A stretch of 64,000 bases of DNA, taken from the NCBI GenBank assembly GCA_017303895.1, contig JAFLBF010000001.1, positions 310,001 to 374,000 on the forward strand, given 5' to 3'. Each line of letters starts with the position of its first letter. Within the stretch, counting starts at the first letter, position 1. This DNA is from Bacteroidota bacterium. GTDB taxonomy: Bacteria; Bacteroidota; Bacteroidia; 2-12-FULL-35-15. Shown piece after piece: positions 26,701 to 34,944 of this stretch. The translations under genes were made by a program, and so were the position numbers. Below the pieces are notes generated by a model, which saw only the letters and a list, made by a program, of their open reading frames with translations, was not told the DNA's origin and ran no database searches.

Positions 26701-29700
26701 AACAAAGGCACCGAAGTTCCTAATGAGAACATCTGGTTCAAACAACTCAGCGAAAGAGCCGTTGAACCCGGTGAAAAAACCACATTCATCATTGGATCCA
26801 AACTGGAAAATGTAAAGGTTTTATACGAGATCGAACAAAAAGGACAGATTGTAAAAAAAGAATTTATTGCTCTAAATAAAGAACAAAAACTAATCGAAAT
26901 TCCTGTTGAAGAGAAACACAGGGGCAATTTTGCCTACCATTTACTTTTTGTAAAGAACAACAGGGTTTATTCTCAAAAAGCTATCGTAACCGTTCCTTAT
27001 ACCAACAAAGAATTGGATCTTGAATTCGAGACCTTCCGAAACAAATTGCAACCGGGTCAGAATGAAGAGTGGAAAATAAAGATAAAAGATAAAAAAGGAG
27101 ATAAAGTAGCTGCTGAAATGATGGCCACATTGTATGATGCATCTTTGGATGCATTTAAACCTAACGATTGGTATTTCAATATTTATAATAATTACTACTC
27201 TAATTTATACTGGGATGTCAACAAAGGGTTCGGAAATATAAATGGGAATCTGTATAGCACCGATTGGAACAAAACACCGGTTGGAGCCTATAAATATTAT
27301 GACAGACTCAATTGGTTTGGTTATAATAACTACTATTATAATTATCGCTACGATGGGGATATGGATCTTGACGAAGTAAGCGTTAGAGGATCAAGGTCAA
27401 ATGGGGCAGTTCTTCAGTCTATCTCCGGAGTGGTGGCAGCAGAAGAAAAAGTTGCGGAAACTGAAACTGTTACAAAAAACAAAGACAAATCAGGGGCTAA
27501 AAAAGAAAGTGCAAATGGTTGGGCAGCAAATGAGCCTGCAAGTGGGGGATTTGCCTTAGTAGACGCAACAACTGTATCTGCAAATGCAAGCGGAGCCACA
27601 ACTGCCGGAACCTATGCCTGGTCAACCAGTTTAACAACAAGTGTCGATCTTTCAAATGTCGCATCGCGAAGCAATTTTGCAGAAACTGCATTTTTCTATC
27701 CTCAGTTGCAAACTGATAAAGACGGAACCGTGATCATCAAATTCACCATTCCTGAATCATTGACCAAATGGAAGATGATGGGATTTGCTCACACAAAAGA
27801 TCTCAAATATGGACAAATTGAAAAAGAACTTCAAACTCAAAAAGATCTGATGGTTGTTCCTAATGCACCTCGCTTTTTCCGTGAAGGAGATAAGATGGAA
27901 TTCAGCGCTAAGATCAGCAATCTGTCGGATAACGAATTGAATGGTTTCGCTCAATTATATCTGTATGATGCCACAAGCATGAAAGATATTACTGCAGCTT
28001 TAACCAAAGACGGACAATTACCATTTAATTCCAAAAAAGGACAAAGTGCATTTGTAAAATGGAATATTTCTATCCCAGAAGGTTATGGAGCAATTACCTA
28101 TAAAGTAGTTGCTAAAGCAAACAACTTCACTGATGGAGAAGAAATGGCTATTCCTGTATTAACCAACAGAATGTTAGTGACAGAAACATTGCCTTTGCCA
28201 ATCCGTGGAAATCAAACCAAGACATTCAGCTTCGAAAAATTAAAAAGTCAAAGCAATGGATCAAGCACATTGCGCAATCACAAACTAACACTGGAATTTA
28301 CTTCCAACCCGGCATGGTATGCTGTTCAATCATTACCATACCTGATGGAATATCCTTACGAATGTGCGGAGCAAACATTCTCCCGTTTTTATGCAAATAG
28401 TATTGCATCGCATATCGCTAATTCCTCTCCAAAGATCAAAGCAGTATTTGACTCCTGGAAAAATCAAAGTCCGGATGCCCTTCTTTCCAATCTGGAAAAA
28501 AATCAGGAATTAAAATCATTGATGCTCGAAGAAACACCTTGGGTGTTAGATGCTAAAAATGAAACTGAACGCAAGAAACGTGTCGGCTTATTATTCGACC
28601 TAAACAAAATGAGCAATGAGCTGGGAAGAGCATTAAAAAAATTAGAAAAGATGCAAACTCCTAATGGCGGATTCCCATGGTTTGATGGCATGCGTGACGA
28701 TCGCTACATTACCCAACATATAGTAACCGGCATGGGACACCTGGATCATTTAGGAGTAAAGAATGTTCGTGAAGATGGATCTGTCTGGAGAATGACCAAA
28801 GATGCGGTGAAGTATTTAGATAATCGTATCCGTGAAGATTATGAATGGATCTTGAAATACGATAAAGTAAACATCGACAAAAATCATTTGAGCTATCAAC
28901 AGATCCAATATTTATATGCGCGTAGCTATTTCAAAGATGTTCCTGTGAACTCAAATAACCAAAAAGCATTTGACTACTATAAAGGACAAGCTAAAAAGTA
29001 TTGGTTAGATAACAGCCGATACATGCAAGGAATGATCGCCTTGGCATTACATCGCTACGATGATAAGATCACTCCTAAAGACATCATGAAGTCATTAAAA
29101 GAAAATGCGCTGAACAGTGAAGAAATGGGCATGTATTGGAAAGATAACTATGAAGGTTACTATTGGTATCAAGCTCCAATTGAAGCACAAGCATTATTGA
29201 TCGAAGCATTTGATGAGGTAAGTAATGATAAAAAAGCTGTGGATGATCTGAAAGTATGGTTGTTGAAATCAAAACAAACGCAAGACTGGAAAACAACCAA
29301 AGCAACAACAGAAGCTGTTTATGCATTGTTATTGAGAGGAACCGATTGGTTAGCCACAGAAAGTAATGTGGAGATAACTGTTGGGGATATAAAAGTAGAT
29401 CCTAAAAAATTAGATGGTGTAAAACAGGAAGCAGGAACAGGATATTTTAAAACTTTCTGGAGCGGAGGAGACATAAAACCAAATATGGGAAGCATCACTG
29501 TTTCGAAAAAAGATGAAGGAGTAAGCTGGGGCGCTATGTATTGGCAATATTTTGAACAGTTGGATAAGATCACTCCTGCAAAAACACCTTTAGTGTTGAA
29601 GAAACAGTTATTCCTTCAAAAAAATACGGCTAGCGGACCCGTCATAGAACCTGTTACAGAAAAAACAGTTCTAAAAGTAGGCGATAAATTAAAAGTTCGG

Positions 29701-30009
29701 ATAGAACTACGTGTTGATAGAGACATGGAATATGTACAAATGAAAGACATGCGTGCATCCGGTTTTGAACCCACCAATGTTATCTCTACCTATAAGTGGC
29801 AAGATGGATTAGGGTATTATGAAAGTACGCGTGACGCAGCTACCAACTTTTTCTTTGATCGATTACCAAAAGGAACCTATGTTTTTGAATACCCGATGGT
29901 GGTTACTCATAATGGTGATTTCTCCAATGGCATTACCTCCATTCAGTGTATGTACGCCCCTGAATTCTCAAGTCATTCAGAAGGAATAAGGGTAAAAGTT
30001 GGCAAATAA
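23704..30009 (+). CDS. Bacterial alpha-2-macroglobulin family protein with thioester motif
   Basis: A 2101-residue exported protein. The signal peptide is about 1-26 (LVLSLAIASIVGAITATA), with no lipobox. A helical N-terminal region (about 30-400) precedes macroglobulin domains. A beta domain starts near YDFYVQNRSTGEPLKG, and FFLDRGIYRPGQTVYFKG (about 620) is the MG2 signature. The thioester motif CAEQ lies at 1554-1557 in YPYECAEQTFSRF. The following alpha/alpha barrel (about 1600-1900) includes GGFPWFDGMRDDRYIT. A Tyr- then Ala/Ser/Thr-rich stretch (about 1150-1320) includes LDEVSVRGSRSNGA. Such proteins trap proteases via a bait region and thioester. Unlike many proteobacterial homologues there is no pbpC neighbour. 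It is monocistronic. Confidence 0.92.
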   Translation: MTFKKSFLVLSLAIASIVGAITATAYQTNNKPTLLIFPKGSTYEKEWAKVDSLAKKGLNRSALDVVNGIYDKAKTESNASQFVKAIIHRMKFEQYMEEYSLVKALNKLNEEAKGSKFPVKPILHSIIAESYWNYYEQNRYEFYDRTETVNFDNEDITTWDVKKIVDQVIKNYQASLTSIDSLKRTPLNIYDDILVKYTGSRKFRPTLYDFIAHRAVDFYMNEEPDITSPAYKFELTSESYFWNIDDFSKINIESKDSMSLKYYAIKTLQDLIRFHALDNNPQALVDVDLKRLSFVRKNAVSEIKDSLYLNALQDLEKRFSNHISSAEVNYQIASFYNEKGNKYIPLQGDENKWMKKQAVELCENVIKKYPDSDGAKNCEVLKAQILSHGLSFVTEKVNLPLKPSKALVSYRNVKTVHIRIAEMNIDKYNKTIERLYGEKLIQEYLKLKPVKEYTLELPDDGDHQNHNTEIKIPELGFGHYVILIGSDKSFSTKNNGVAYAATWVSNISYVNRRTENGSYDFYVQNRSTGEPLKGVTAQLYYEKYNYTLRKYEYVRSEKYTSDENGYFNVPPANDYRNFSIDFTYKYDLAGANITDKLQTDNGIYQYRNYEKDKRKVAKTFFFLDRGIYRPGQTVYFKGIMINTDGESNEIMPNTSTTVTFYDVNYEEVSKLELKTNEFGTFNGTFTTPTGLLNGQMSISNGSGTTYFSVEEYKRPKFEVTFKPVEGSYRLNENIKATGIAKAYSGALIDGAEVKYRVVRNASFPYWWYWWRGYYPTSAEMEITNGVTTTNDTGAFFVDFKALSDPSVPKSYQPTYNYTIYADVTDINGETHSSQTYVSAAYTALNLNVNIPALLEKENTDAFAIYSTNMSGQFEKASGTVSIYKLKEPTKTYRDRSWAKPDKYMMSKEEFEKLYPEDEYKDENNMYKWEKAEKVFEKIFNNTSSQVPLKTGGSTKVNNNDSIRINNLASWKQGVYILEAKSKDAYGEEVKDIKYFTVFSNKGTEVPNENIWFKQLSERAVEPGEKTTFIIGSKLENVKVLYEIEQKGQIVKKEFIALNKEQKLIEIPVEEKHRGNFAYHLLFVKNNRVYSQKAIVTVPYTNKELDLEFETFRNKLQPGQNEEWKIKIKDKKGDKVAAEMMATLYDASLDAFKPNDWYFNIYNNYYSNLYWDVNKGFGNINGNLYSTDWNKTPVGAYKYYDRLNWFGYNNYYYNYRYDGDMDLDEVSVRGSRSNGAVLQSISGVVAAEEKVAETETVTKNKDKSGAKKESANGWAANEPASGGFALVDATTVSANASGATTAGTYAWSTSLTTSVDLSNVASRSNFAETAFFYPQLQTDKDGTVIIKFTIPESLTKWKMMGFAHTKDLKYGQIEKELQTQKDLMVVPNAPRFFREGDKMEFSAKISNLSDNELNGFAQLYLYDATSMKDITAALTKDGQLPFNSKKGQSAFVKWNISIPEGYGAITYKVVAKANNFTDGEEMAIPVLTNRMLVTETLPLPIRGNQTKTFSFEKLKSQSNGSSTLRNHKLTLEFTSNPAWYAVQSLPYLMEYPYECAEQTFSRFYANSIASHIANSSPKIKAVFDSWKNQSPDALLSNLEKNQELKSLMLEETPWVLDAKNETERKKRVGLLFDLNKMSNELGRALKKLEKMQTPNGGFPWFDGMRDDRYITQHIVTGMGHLDHLGVKNVREDGSVWRMTKDAVKYLDNRIREDYEWILKYDKVNIDKNHLSYQQIQYLYARSYFKDVPVNSNNQKAFDYYKGQAKKYWLDNSRYMQGMIALALHRYDDKITPKDIMKSLKENALNSEEMGMYWKDNYEGYYWYQAPIEAQALLIEAFDEVSNDKKAVDDLKVWLLKSKQTQDWKTTKATTEAVYALLLRGTDWLATESNVEITVGDIKVDPKKLDGVKQEAGTGYFKTFWSGGDIKPNMGSITVSKKDEGVSWGAMYWQYFEQLDKITPAKTPLVLKKQLFLQKNTASGPVIEPVTEKTVLKVGDKLKVRIELRVDRDMEYVQMKDMRASGFEPTNVISTYKWQDGLGYYESTRDAATNFFFDRLPKGTYVFEYPMVVTHNGDFSNGITSIQCMYAPEFSSHSEGIRVKVGK

Positions 30010-30026
30010 GCAAACAGCAAACTAAA

Positions 30027-30060
30027 AATAAAAGCGGACAAATTTGTCCGCTTTTATTTT
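30027..30060 (+). terminator. Terminator after the alpha-2-macroglobulin gene
   Basis: AAAGCGGACAAA pairs with TTTGTCCGCTTT, then TTATTTT. The following promoter begins at its last T. Confidence 0.88.
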
Positions 30061-30067
30061 ATATTTG
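30060..30067 (+). promoter_or_regulatory. -7 element 4 nt before the ABM gene ATG
   Basis: TATATTTG (TAnnTTTG consensus) ends 4 nt before the ATG at 30072. Transcription should start at or within a few bases of the start codon, giving a leaderless or near-leaderless mRNA. Confidence 0.55.
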
Positions 30068-30071
30068 TGTT

Positions 30072-30395
30072 ATGACCGATTTCGCAAAAACACCATCGCC
30101 TCCTTATTATGCAGTGATCTTTACTTCTATCAGATCCGATGAAGATCCCGAATATAATACTATGGCTATGCGTATGGTAGAGTTGGCAAAACAAGTCGAT
30201 GGATTCCTTGGAATGGAATCAGCAAGATCTGAAATTGGAATTACCATTTCCTACTGGAGCAGTTTGGATAGTATCAAGAAATGGAAAATGAATTCCGAAC
30301 ATCAAATTGCTCAAGAAACAGGTAGAAGCACCTGGTATAAGAAATACAAAACACGAATTTGTCTGGTTGAACGGGATTATGAATTTGAAAAATAA
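30072..30395 (+). CDS. Antibiotic biosynthesis monooxygenase (ABM) domain protein
   Basis: A 107-residue single-domain protein of the dimeric alpha-beta barrel superfamily. Recognisable features: FTSIRSDEDPEYNTMAMRMV, the helix ELAKQVDGFLGMESARSE, the strand GITISYWSSLDSIKKWK, and WYKKYKTRICLVERDYEFE at the end. Members act as small monooxygenases or haem-degrading or detoxifying enzymes; the substrate here is unknown. It is followed after 4 nt by the cupin gene, so they are probably one transcript. The promoter element leaves almost no 5' leader. Confidence 0.85.
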   Translation: MTDFAKTPSPPYYAVIFTSIRSDEDPEYNTMAMRMVELAKQVDGFLGMESARSEIGITISYWSSLDSIKKWKMNSEHQIAQETGRSTWYKKYKTRICLVERDYEFEK

Positions 30396-30399
30396 GCTT

Positions 30400-30792
30400 A
30401 TGAAACATTTACTTGTCCTATTTTTTGTTTTACCACTCATTAGCGTTGGACAAACCTTCCAAACATTAGACACCATAAAAGCACCGGCTACATACGAGAA
30501 TGTTTACAGTCGTGCCATTGCCTCCGATTCTTTATCCAGTAGTTTTGTGATCTTTATAAAAAAGGAGGTTAAAAAACATAAACACTTAGAGCACTCTGAG
30601 CACATTTATGTTTTGGAAGGGGAAGGCGATATGTTGTTAGGCGACAAAATGATCCGGATAAAAAAAGGAGATGTTCTATTCGTTCCCCAAAATACACCCC
30701 ATTATTTAAAAGTAACATCTAAAGAGCCTGTCAAAGTCCTTTCGATTCAATCTCCTTATTTTGACGGGAAAGACAGAGTATTTATAGAGTAA
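30400..30792 (+). CDS. Exported cupin-domain protein
   Basis: A 130-residue protein beginning at the ATG at 30400, which gives a signal peptide (KHLLVLFFVLPLISVGQ); earlier in-frame starts overlap the ABM gene and precede the signal with charged residues. The cupin core is HKHLEHSEHIYVLEGEGDML (metal-binding His and Glu) and the second motif GDVLFVPQNTPHYLKV. Periplasmic location inferred. Its 3' end overlaps the convergent membrane-protein gene by 11 bp. Function unknown beyond the fold; the ABM neighbour suggests a small-molecule role. Confidence 0.85.
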   Translation: MKHLLVLFFVLPLISVGQTFQTLDTIKAPATYENVYSRAIASDSLSSSFVIFIKKEVKKHKHLEHSEHIYVLEGEGDMLLGDKMIRIKKGDVLFVPQNTPHYLKVTSKEPVKVLSIQSPYFDGKDRVFIE

Positions 30793-31423
30793 GCTTTTTT
30801 ACTCCACTATATATATAGTATAAGCTGATCATGATCAAAACATGGGCAATGTCGTTGAAATTGAAATAGGCATGAAAAGTCAGTTTTGTTCCATGAACGA
30901 TCCCCGTTAAAAAAGAGATCAATATTCCATTCGCAATACCTTTATAACCTTCAGCTAGCTTTCTGTTTTTTAAATGAAGGATCAATACAGGGATCAAACC
31001 GATTGCATTATCCAATACAACTACCAGAAAATTATGAAATATAAAAACGGCAACAGTAAATAGTACTAATTGTATATAGTAGCTGTATAGCCAGATCTTA
31101 TTATGCTTGTTTTCAAAAAGAACAGAATGATAGGTAGCCAGCTGAGCAGAAAAGACAGCCAACAGATTTAACACCTGCATACTTAACCAAAATGATTTAT
31201 AACCAGCTCCGCTATGTTCTTTAAATAATGCATGTGAAAATGCACCAACCAATGTAGAGAGACCAAAAAACAGAAAAAATAATTTCCATTTATTGACTGA
31301 GGGAAGATTGTTCTTTAATTTATATAAAAAGAGAAAGCACAGGATGGTGATGATAAGATCGGTTAAAACCGTTGTTGGTTCATATATGGTAAATCCTCCA
31401 ATAGTGATACTTGTTTCAATCAT
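30782..31423 (-). CDS. Uncharacterised multi-pass membrane protein
   Basis: A 213-residue protein with about six to seven hydrophobic segments, for example LTDLIITILCFLFLYKL, WKLFFLFFGLSTLVGAF, LVLFTVAVFIFHNFLVVVL and IAHVLIMISLYYIYSGV. Several His (AFSHALFK, ATYHSVLF, GIVHGTKLTFHAYFNFNDIAH) sit near membrane segments, which could bind metal. The layout reminds me of uncharacterised Bacteroidota membrane families (DUF6962-like), but I am not certain. The C-terminus overlaps the cupin gene. Confidence 0.7.
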   Translation of the reverse strand: MIETSITIGGFTIYEPTTVLTDLIITILCFLFLYKLKNNLPSVNKWKLFFLFFGLSTLVGAFSHALFKEHSGAGYKSFWLSMQVLNLLAVFSAQLATYHSVLFENKHNKIWLYSYYIQLVLFTVAVFIFHNFLVVVLDNAIGLIPVLILHLKNRKLAEGYKGIANGILISFLTGIVHGTKLTFHAYFNFNDIAHVLIMISLYYIYSGVKKLTL

Positions 31424-31448
31424 GCTGCAAACCTAAACAATTAAATAG

Positions 31449-31456
31449 TACTTTTG
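31449..31456 (+). promoter_or_regulatory. -7 element 4 nt before the rRNA methyltransferase ATG
   Basis: TACTTTTG matches TAnnTTTG and ends 4 nt before the ATG at 31461. It is a second likely leaderless start. Confidence 0.5.
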
Positions 31457-31460
31457 TGAC

Positions 31461-32693
31461 ATGACTAAAATTTTTTACTTAAAACATCACACCTTTCATA
31501 TCAAGGCAATTTTTGCTGCACTTAAAGATATTTTTGAAAAAGGGGAATATGCAGATAAAGCAATCGAAAAAGTAATGCGTGCGAACAAAAAATGGAATGT
31601 ACGTGAACGAAGCTTTGTATCGGATGTTACCTATGATATTGTCAGAAATTGGAGATTATTGGTGGCTTCCTCGGGAGTCGATGAAAAGTTATCTGACAAA
31701 AACCTTTGGATGATCTTTGGAACATACTTGGTATTCGATGGCTATGAGTTACCGGAAAGTAATTACTTCAAATCCTTAAATGAGAAAAAAGTGATCTCTC
31801 AATTAGAGAAATTCTATAAGATCAGAAAGATCAGAGAATCGGTACCCGACTGGTTGGATGAAACAGGAGAGAAAGAGTTGGGGAAACAGTGGGAAAAAGT
31901 ATTACGTGCATTGAACCAACGTCCAAGCATGGTGTTAAGAGCAAATACCTTATTCACTACTCCTAAAGAATTACAAAAGATATTAGAAGAGGATGAGAAT
32001 ATTAGCGAAACAGCCTTGGTAACCTGGTCGCCTGATGCAGTTGAATTAAAATTTCCAAGGAATGTATTCCGTACCGAAGCTTATCACAATGGTTTATTTG
32101 AAGTACAGGATGCTGCTTCACAAATGGTAAGTGAATACTTGAACGTACAACCGGGAATGCGTGTGATCGATGCGTGTGCAGGCGCAGGAGGAAAAACATT
32201 GCATTTAGCAGCATTAATGAAAAACAAAGGTCGTATCATCGCCTTGGATGTAAAAGAGAAAAAACTTCAAGAGCTTAAAAAGAGATCGGCCAGAGCAAAT
32301 GTAAAGATCGTTGAAACAAAAACGATCGACTCTACTAAAACGATCAAACGACTAAAAGACACTGCCGATCGATTGTTATTAGATGTGCCCTGCTCAGGAT
32401 TGGGAGTACTTAGAAGAAACCCTGATAGTAAATGGAAATTAAATCCGGAAGAGATCGAGCGAGTAAAAAAAATACAACAAGAGATCTTGACCACATTTTC
32501 AGATATGACCAAAGTAGGTGGAAAGATGGTGTATGCAACATGTAGTATATTACCAAGTGAGGGTGAAGAACAAATAAAATGGTTTTTAAAAGAAGTTGGA
32601 GATAAGTGGGAGTTTATAGGTGAAAAACGATATTCTCCTGATGTTTATCATGCCGATGGATTTTATATGGCATTATTAGAAAGAAAAAAATAA
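31461..32693 (+). CDS. RsmB/NSUN-type RNA m5C methyltransferase
   Basis: A 410-residue SAM-dependent RNA cytosine-C5 methyltransferase. An N-terminal NusB-like helical region (about 15-150) is followed by the catalytic core: FEVQDAASQMVSEYL, motif I VIDACAGAGGKTLHLAALM, motif IV LLLDVPCSGLGVLRRNPD and motif VI VYATCSILPSEGEEQI. The two catalytic Cys (in DVPCSG and ATCS) are present. The family modifies 16S rRNA (RsmB/RsmF) or tRNA; the exact target is not assigned. The promoter leaves a very short leader. Confidence 0.9.
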   Translation: MTKIFYLKHHTFHIKAIFAALKDIFEKGEYADKAIEKVMRANKKWNVRERSFVSDVTYDIVRNWRLLVASSGVDEKLSDKNLWMIFGTYLVFDGYELPESNYFKSLNEKKVISQLEKFYKIRKIRESVPDWLDETGEKELGKQWEKVLRALNQRPSMVLRANTLFTTPKELQKILEEDENISETALVTWSPDAVELKFPRNVFRTEAYHNGLFEVQDAASQMVSEYLNVQPGMRVIDACAGAGGKTLHLAALMKNKGRIIALDVKEKKLQELKKRSARANVKIVETKTIDSTKTIKRLKDTADRLLLDVPCSGLGVLRRNPDSKWKLNPEEIERVKKIQQEILTTFSDMTKVGGKMVYATCSILPSEGEEQIKWFLKEVGDKWEFIGEKRYSPDVYHADGFYMALLERKK

Positions 32694-33048
32694 TTGTTTA
32701 TTCGCTATTAAAAGGATGCAAATTCAACCGGATTTTTGAATTTCTAATTCTTCATACTTGTTCTTTGATCTCTACTCATGTTTTTCTGAAAAACAAATTA
32801 ACCTTCTGAAAACATATAATAAACAGTAGTTTCAGAGGTGATCATAAAAGAGAGATGTTCTTTTGTTTTTTAAATTGAAATAAAATATGCTTCAACAATT
32901 TCATTTTTCATTCTTAAAATGCAAAAGTTCAGATTTAGGATATTAACAATATGAACATTTCGATGTTAATAAAATAAATTGCAAATATTTTTTTCGTGTT
33001 AATAATTTTTCTTACTTCGTATCAAATAATTTAATAACCAAAAAAACC
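32694..33048 (+). promoter_or_regulatory. AT-rich upstream region of the histone-H1-like gene
   Basis: This 355-base stretch has no gene I can support. It is very AT-rich. Close to the downstream gene are two direct copies of TGTTAATAA (32964-32972 and 32997-33005), 33 bp apart, and a -7-like TTACTTCG (33012-33019) about 29 nt before the ATG. The long leader and the repeats suggest control of the small basic protein. I see nothing else in the first 250 bases. Confidence 0.4.
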
Positions 33049-33222
33049 ATGGCAAAAAAAGCAACAAAAAAAGCAGCTAAAAAAGCAGCTCCAAAAAAAG
33101 CAGCTAAAAAAGCAACAAAAAAAGCAGCTAAAAAAGCAGCTCCTAAAAAAGCAGCTAAGAAAGCTACTAAAAAAGCAGCTCCTAAAAAAGCAACTAAAAA
33201 AGCTGCTGCTAAGAAAAAGTAA
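33049..33222 (+). CDS. Histone H1-like Lys/Ala-rich protein, 57 residues
   Basis: ATG at 33049 and TAA at 33220-33222 frame a 57-residue protein built from KKA(A/T/P) units: MAKKATKKAAKKAAPKKAAK, continuing in the same pattern to AAAKKK. Only Lys, Ala, Thr and Pro occur after Met. This is the composition of the C-terminal tail of histone H1 and of bacterial Hc1/Hc2-like and AlgP-like DNA-binding proteins, so it probably binds and condenses DNA. A strong terminator follows. The repetitive DNA (AAAAAAGCAGCT units) makes slippage and length variation likely. It has no globular domain. Confidence 0.85.
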   Translation: MAKKATKKAAKKAAPKKAAKKATKKAAKKAAPKKAAKKATKKAAPKKATKKAAAKKK

Positions 33223-33250
33223 AAAAGGGCTCGTAAGAGCCTTTTTTTTT
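33221..33250 (+). terminator. Terminator after the histone-H1-like gene
   Basis: GGCTC (33228-33232) pairs with GAGCC (33237-33241) around GTAA, followed by nine T. Confidence 0.9.
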
Positions 33251-33285
33251 GCTCTAAACTTTCCTCCCGCTACACACCTCTAACT

Positions 33286-34320
33286 CTATAGTACTGCTGA
33301 ATCAACCGGAAACACACCAATTCCGGATTTTTTATTTAAACAGATCTTCCCTTCATTAAAAGTAATTCCATTGAACAGATCATTCTTAATTAACAAGGCG
33401 CCATCCAGATCGGCATAATCAGCAAATGGTGTTAACTGAGCTGCTGCAGAAATTGCACAAGAGGTTTCACTCATACAACCGATCAATATTTGTAGTTGAT
33501 GTTTCTTTGCTTCCAGTACCATCTTATTCGCTTCATGTAAACCGGTACATTTCATCAATTTGATATTGATCCCATGAAAACAATCTTTTACCAATTCGAT
33601 ATCCGAAAAACGTTGAACTGTTTCATCTGCAAATAATGGTAAAGGAGAACGTTGATATAACCAATAAGCATCTTCCAAATTATTCTTGGGCAATGGTTGC
33701 TCAACTAGGATCGTATTCTTTGTATTCAACCATTCGATCATACGTATGGCTTGTTCTTTATCTTTCCACCCTTGATTCACATCAACAGCAATTGGCTTAT
33801 CAGTAGAATTTCTGATGGTGTTAATGATCAACTGATCATCCTCTCCATTCAGTTTCACTTTGAATACCTTATATGCTTCCCCTTCTTTTACTTTTTGAGT
33901 GATCACATCCGGACTATCAATTCCGATCGTAAAAGTAGTATAAGGGGTTTCTTGTGGGTCCGCTTTATAATATTCCCATGTGGATTGATTCCGAATTTTA
34001 CCCATCAGATCATGTAGTGCAATATCAATAGATGCTTTCGCTGCAGTATTTTTTTCTTCTAATTGATCGATCGCTCTTAACACCTCATCCATGTCGAAAG
34101 GAAAAGTAAGGTCCGTGAGTATGGGTTTTGCCTTTTCTAAAAATGAGATGACCGATTCATGAGATTCACCCAGGTAAGGAGGCATACTTGCTTCGCCATA
34201 CCCCACATATCCATTGTATTCCAGCTTTACGATCACAACAGGTGTGGAAGACCTCACTCCATGTGCAATTTTGAATGGATGTTTAAAATATAAAGTCTGT
34301 GGAAAATAGGTTAATAACAT
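33286..34320 (-). CDS. Dipeptide epimerase (L-Ala-D/L-Glu type), enolase superfamily
   Basis: A 344-residue mandelate racemase/muconate lactonizing enzyme-like protein. Catalytic features: KVFKVKLNGEDD (the KxK lysines), VDVNQGW (metal Asp), LVEQPLP (metal Glu), LFADETV (metal Asp) and HGINIKLMKCTGL with the second catalytic Lys. This set is typical of dipeptide epimerases that recycle murein peptides. Substrate is inferred from family signatures. The gene is alone and divergent from a small lipoprotein gene. Confidence 0.87.
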   Translation of the reverse strand: MLLTYFPQTLYFKHPFKIAHGVRSSTPVVIVKLEYNGYVGYGEASMPPYLGESHESVISFLEKAKPILTDLTFPFDMDEVLRAIDQLEEKNTAAKASIDIALHDLMGKIRNQSTWEYYKADPQETPYTTFTIGIDSPDVITQKVKEGEAYKVFKVKLNGEDDQLIINTIRNSTDKPIAVDVNQGWKDKEQAIRMIEWLNTKNTILVEQPLPKNNLEDAYWLYQRSPLPLFADETVQRFSDIELVKDCFHGINIKLMKCTGLHEANKMVLEAKKHQLQILIGCMSETSCAISAAAQLTPFADYADLDGALLIKNDLFNGITFNEGKICLNKKSGIGVFPVDSAVL

Positions 34321-34411
34321 TCTCTGAATTTGTGTATAAATATAAATACAATTTACGCTATATGCTGGATATATTATATATTTGCTATATCAAACAAAAA
34401 CAAACTATTCA

Positions 34412-34927
34412 ATGAAAAAGTTACTTTTATTATTAGCTGCACCGGCAGTTTTATTCTTTGCAAGTTGTGGTGGTTCAAAAGAAGAAGAAACCGCTGCTTC
34501 TATTCCTGGTATGATGGAAACAAGCATTACCATCAATGGAAATCAACTATCGATCATGGTTCCTGATTCAACAAAAGGTAAATTAGAGATTGTAGAACAA
34601 TCATGGGGTGCTACTGAGATCAAAGTTGGAAAAGAATTCCAAATCTCTATTGAAGAAGGAGAAGGAGATGTTGCTTTAATGAAAAGCGATATTGCAGGAA
34701 ATGATGTAAATAAATTCAAGCGTTATATCAAAGATGAGCCTACATTGTTATTTTGGGAGTCGGAGATCACACAACCGGAATTTCACTTTTATACTGTTGT
34801 TAAACCGGGTGCCGTTTCTTATATCATCCAGAACATAAAAGAAGAAATGTTCTCTGAAAAAGCAGCTCAAACAATGGTAGATGCAGCAAAAACATTAAAA
34901 GCAAAAGAAGCGCAACCAAACTCTTAA
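34412..34927 (+). CDS. Small lipoprotein of unknown function
   Basis: A 171-residue protein. The ATG at 34412 gives a clean lipoprotein signal (KKLLLLLAAPAVLFFASC, lipobox FASC, followed by GGS). The body has no family I recognise: a beta-rich middle (TSITINGNQLSIMVPD, GKLEIVEQSWGATEIKVG) and a helical C-terminus (EKAAQTMVDAAKTLKAKE). It is followed by a terminator and by the YbjN-like gene in the same direction. Confidence 0.75.
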   Translation: MKKLLLLLAAPAVLFFASCGGSKEEETAASIPGMMETSITINGNQLSIMVPDSTKGKLEIVEQSWGATEIKVGKEFQISIEEGEGDVALMKSDIAGNDVNKFKRYIKDEPTLLFWESEITQPEFHFYTVVKPGAVSYIIQNIKEEMFSEKAAQTMVDAAKTLKAKEAQPNS

Positions 34928-34944
34928 TTATCACAATAACCTTT

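Noticed and set aside
27360-27420. A TonB-dependent receptor plug inside the alpha-2-macroglobulin
   Set aside because: Only the short EVSVRGSR-like piece is reminiscent; the rest of a plug domain is missing. Kept as an oddity rather than a domain call.
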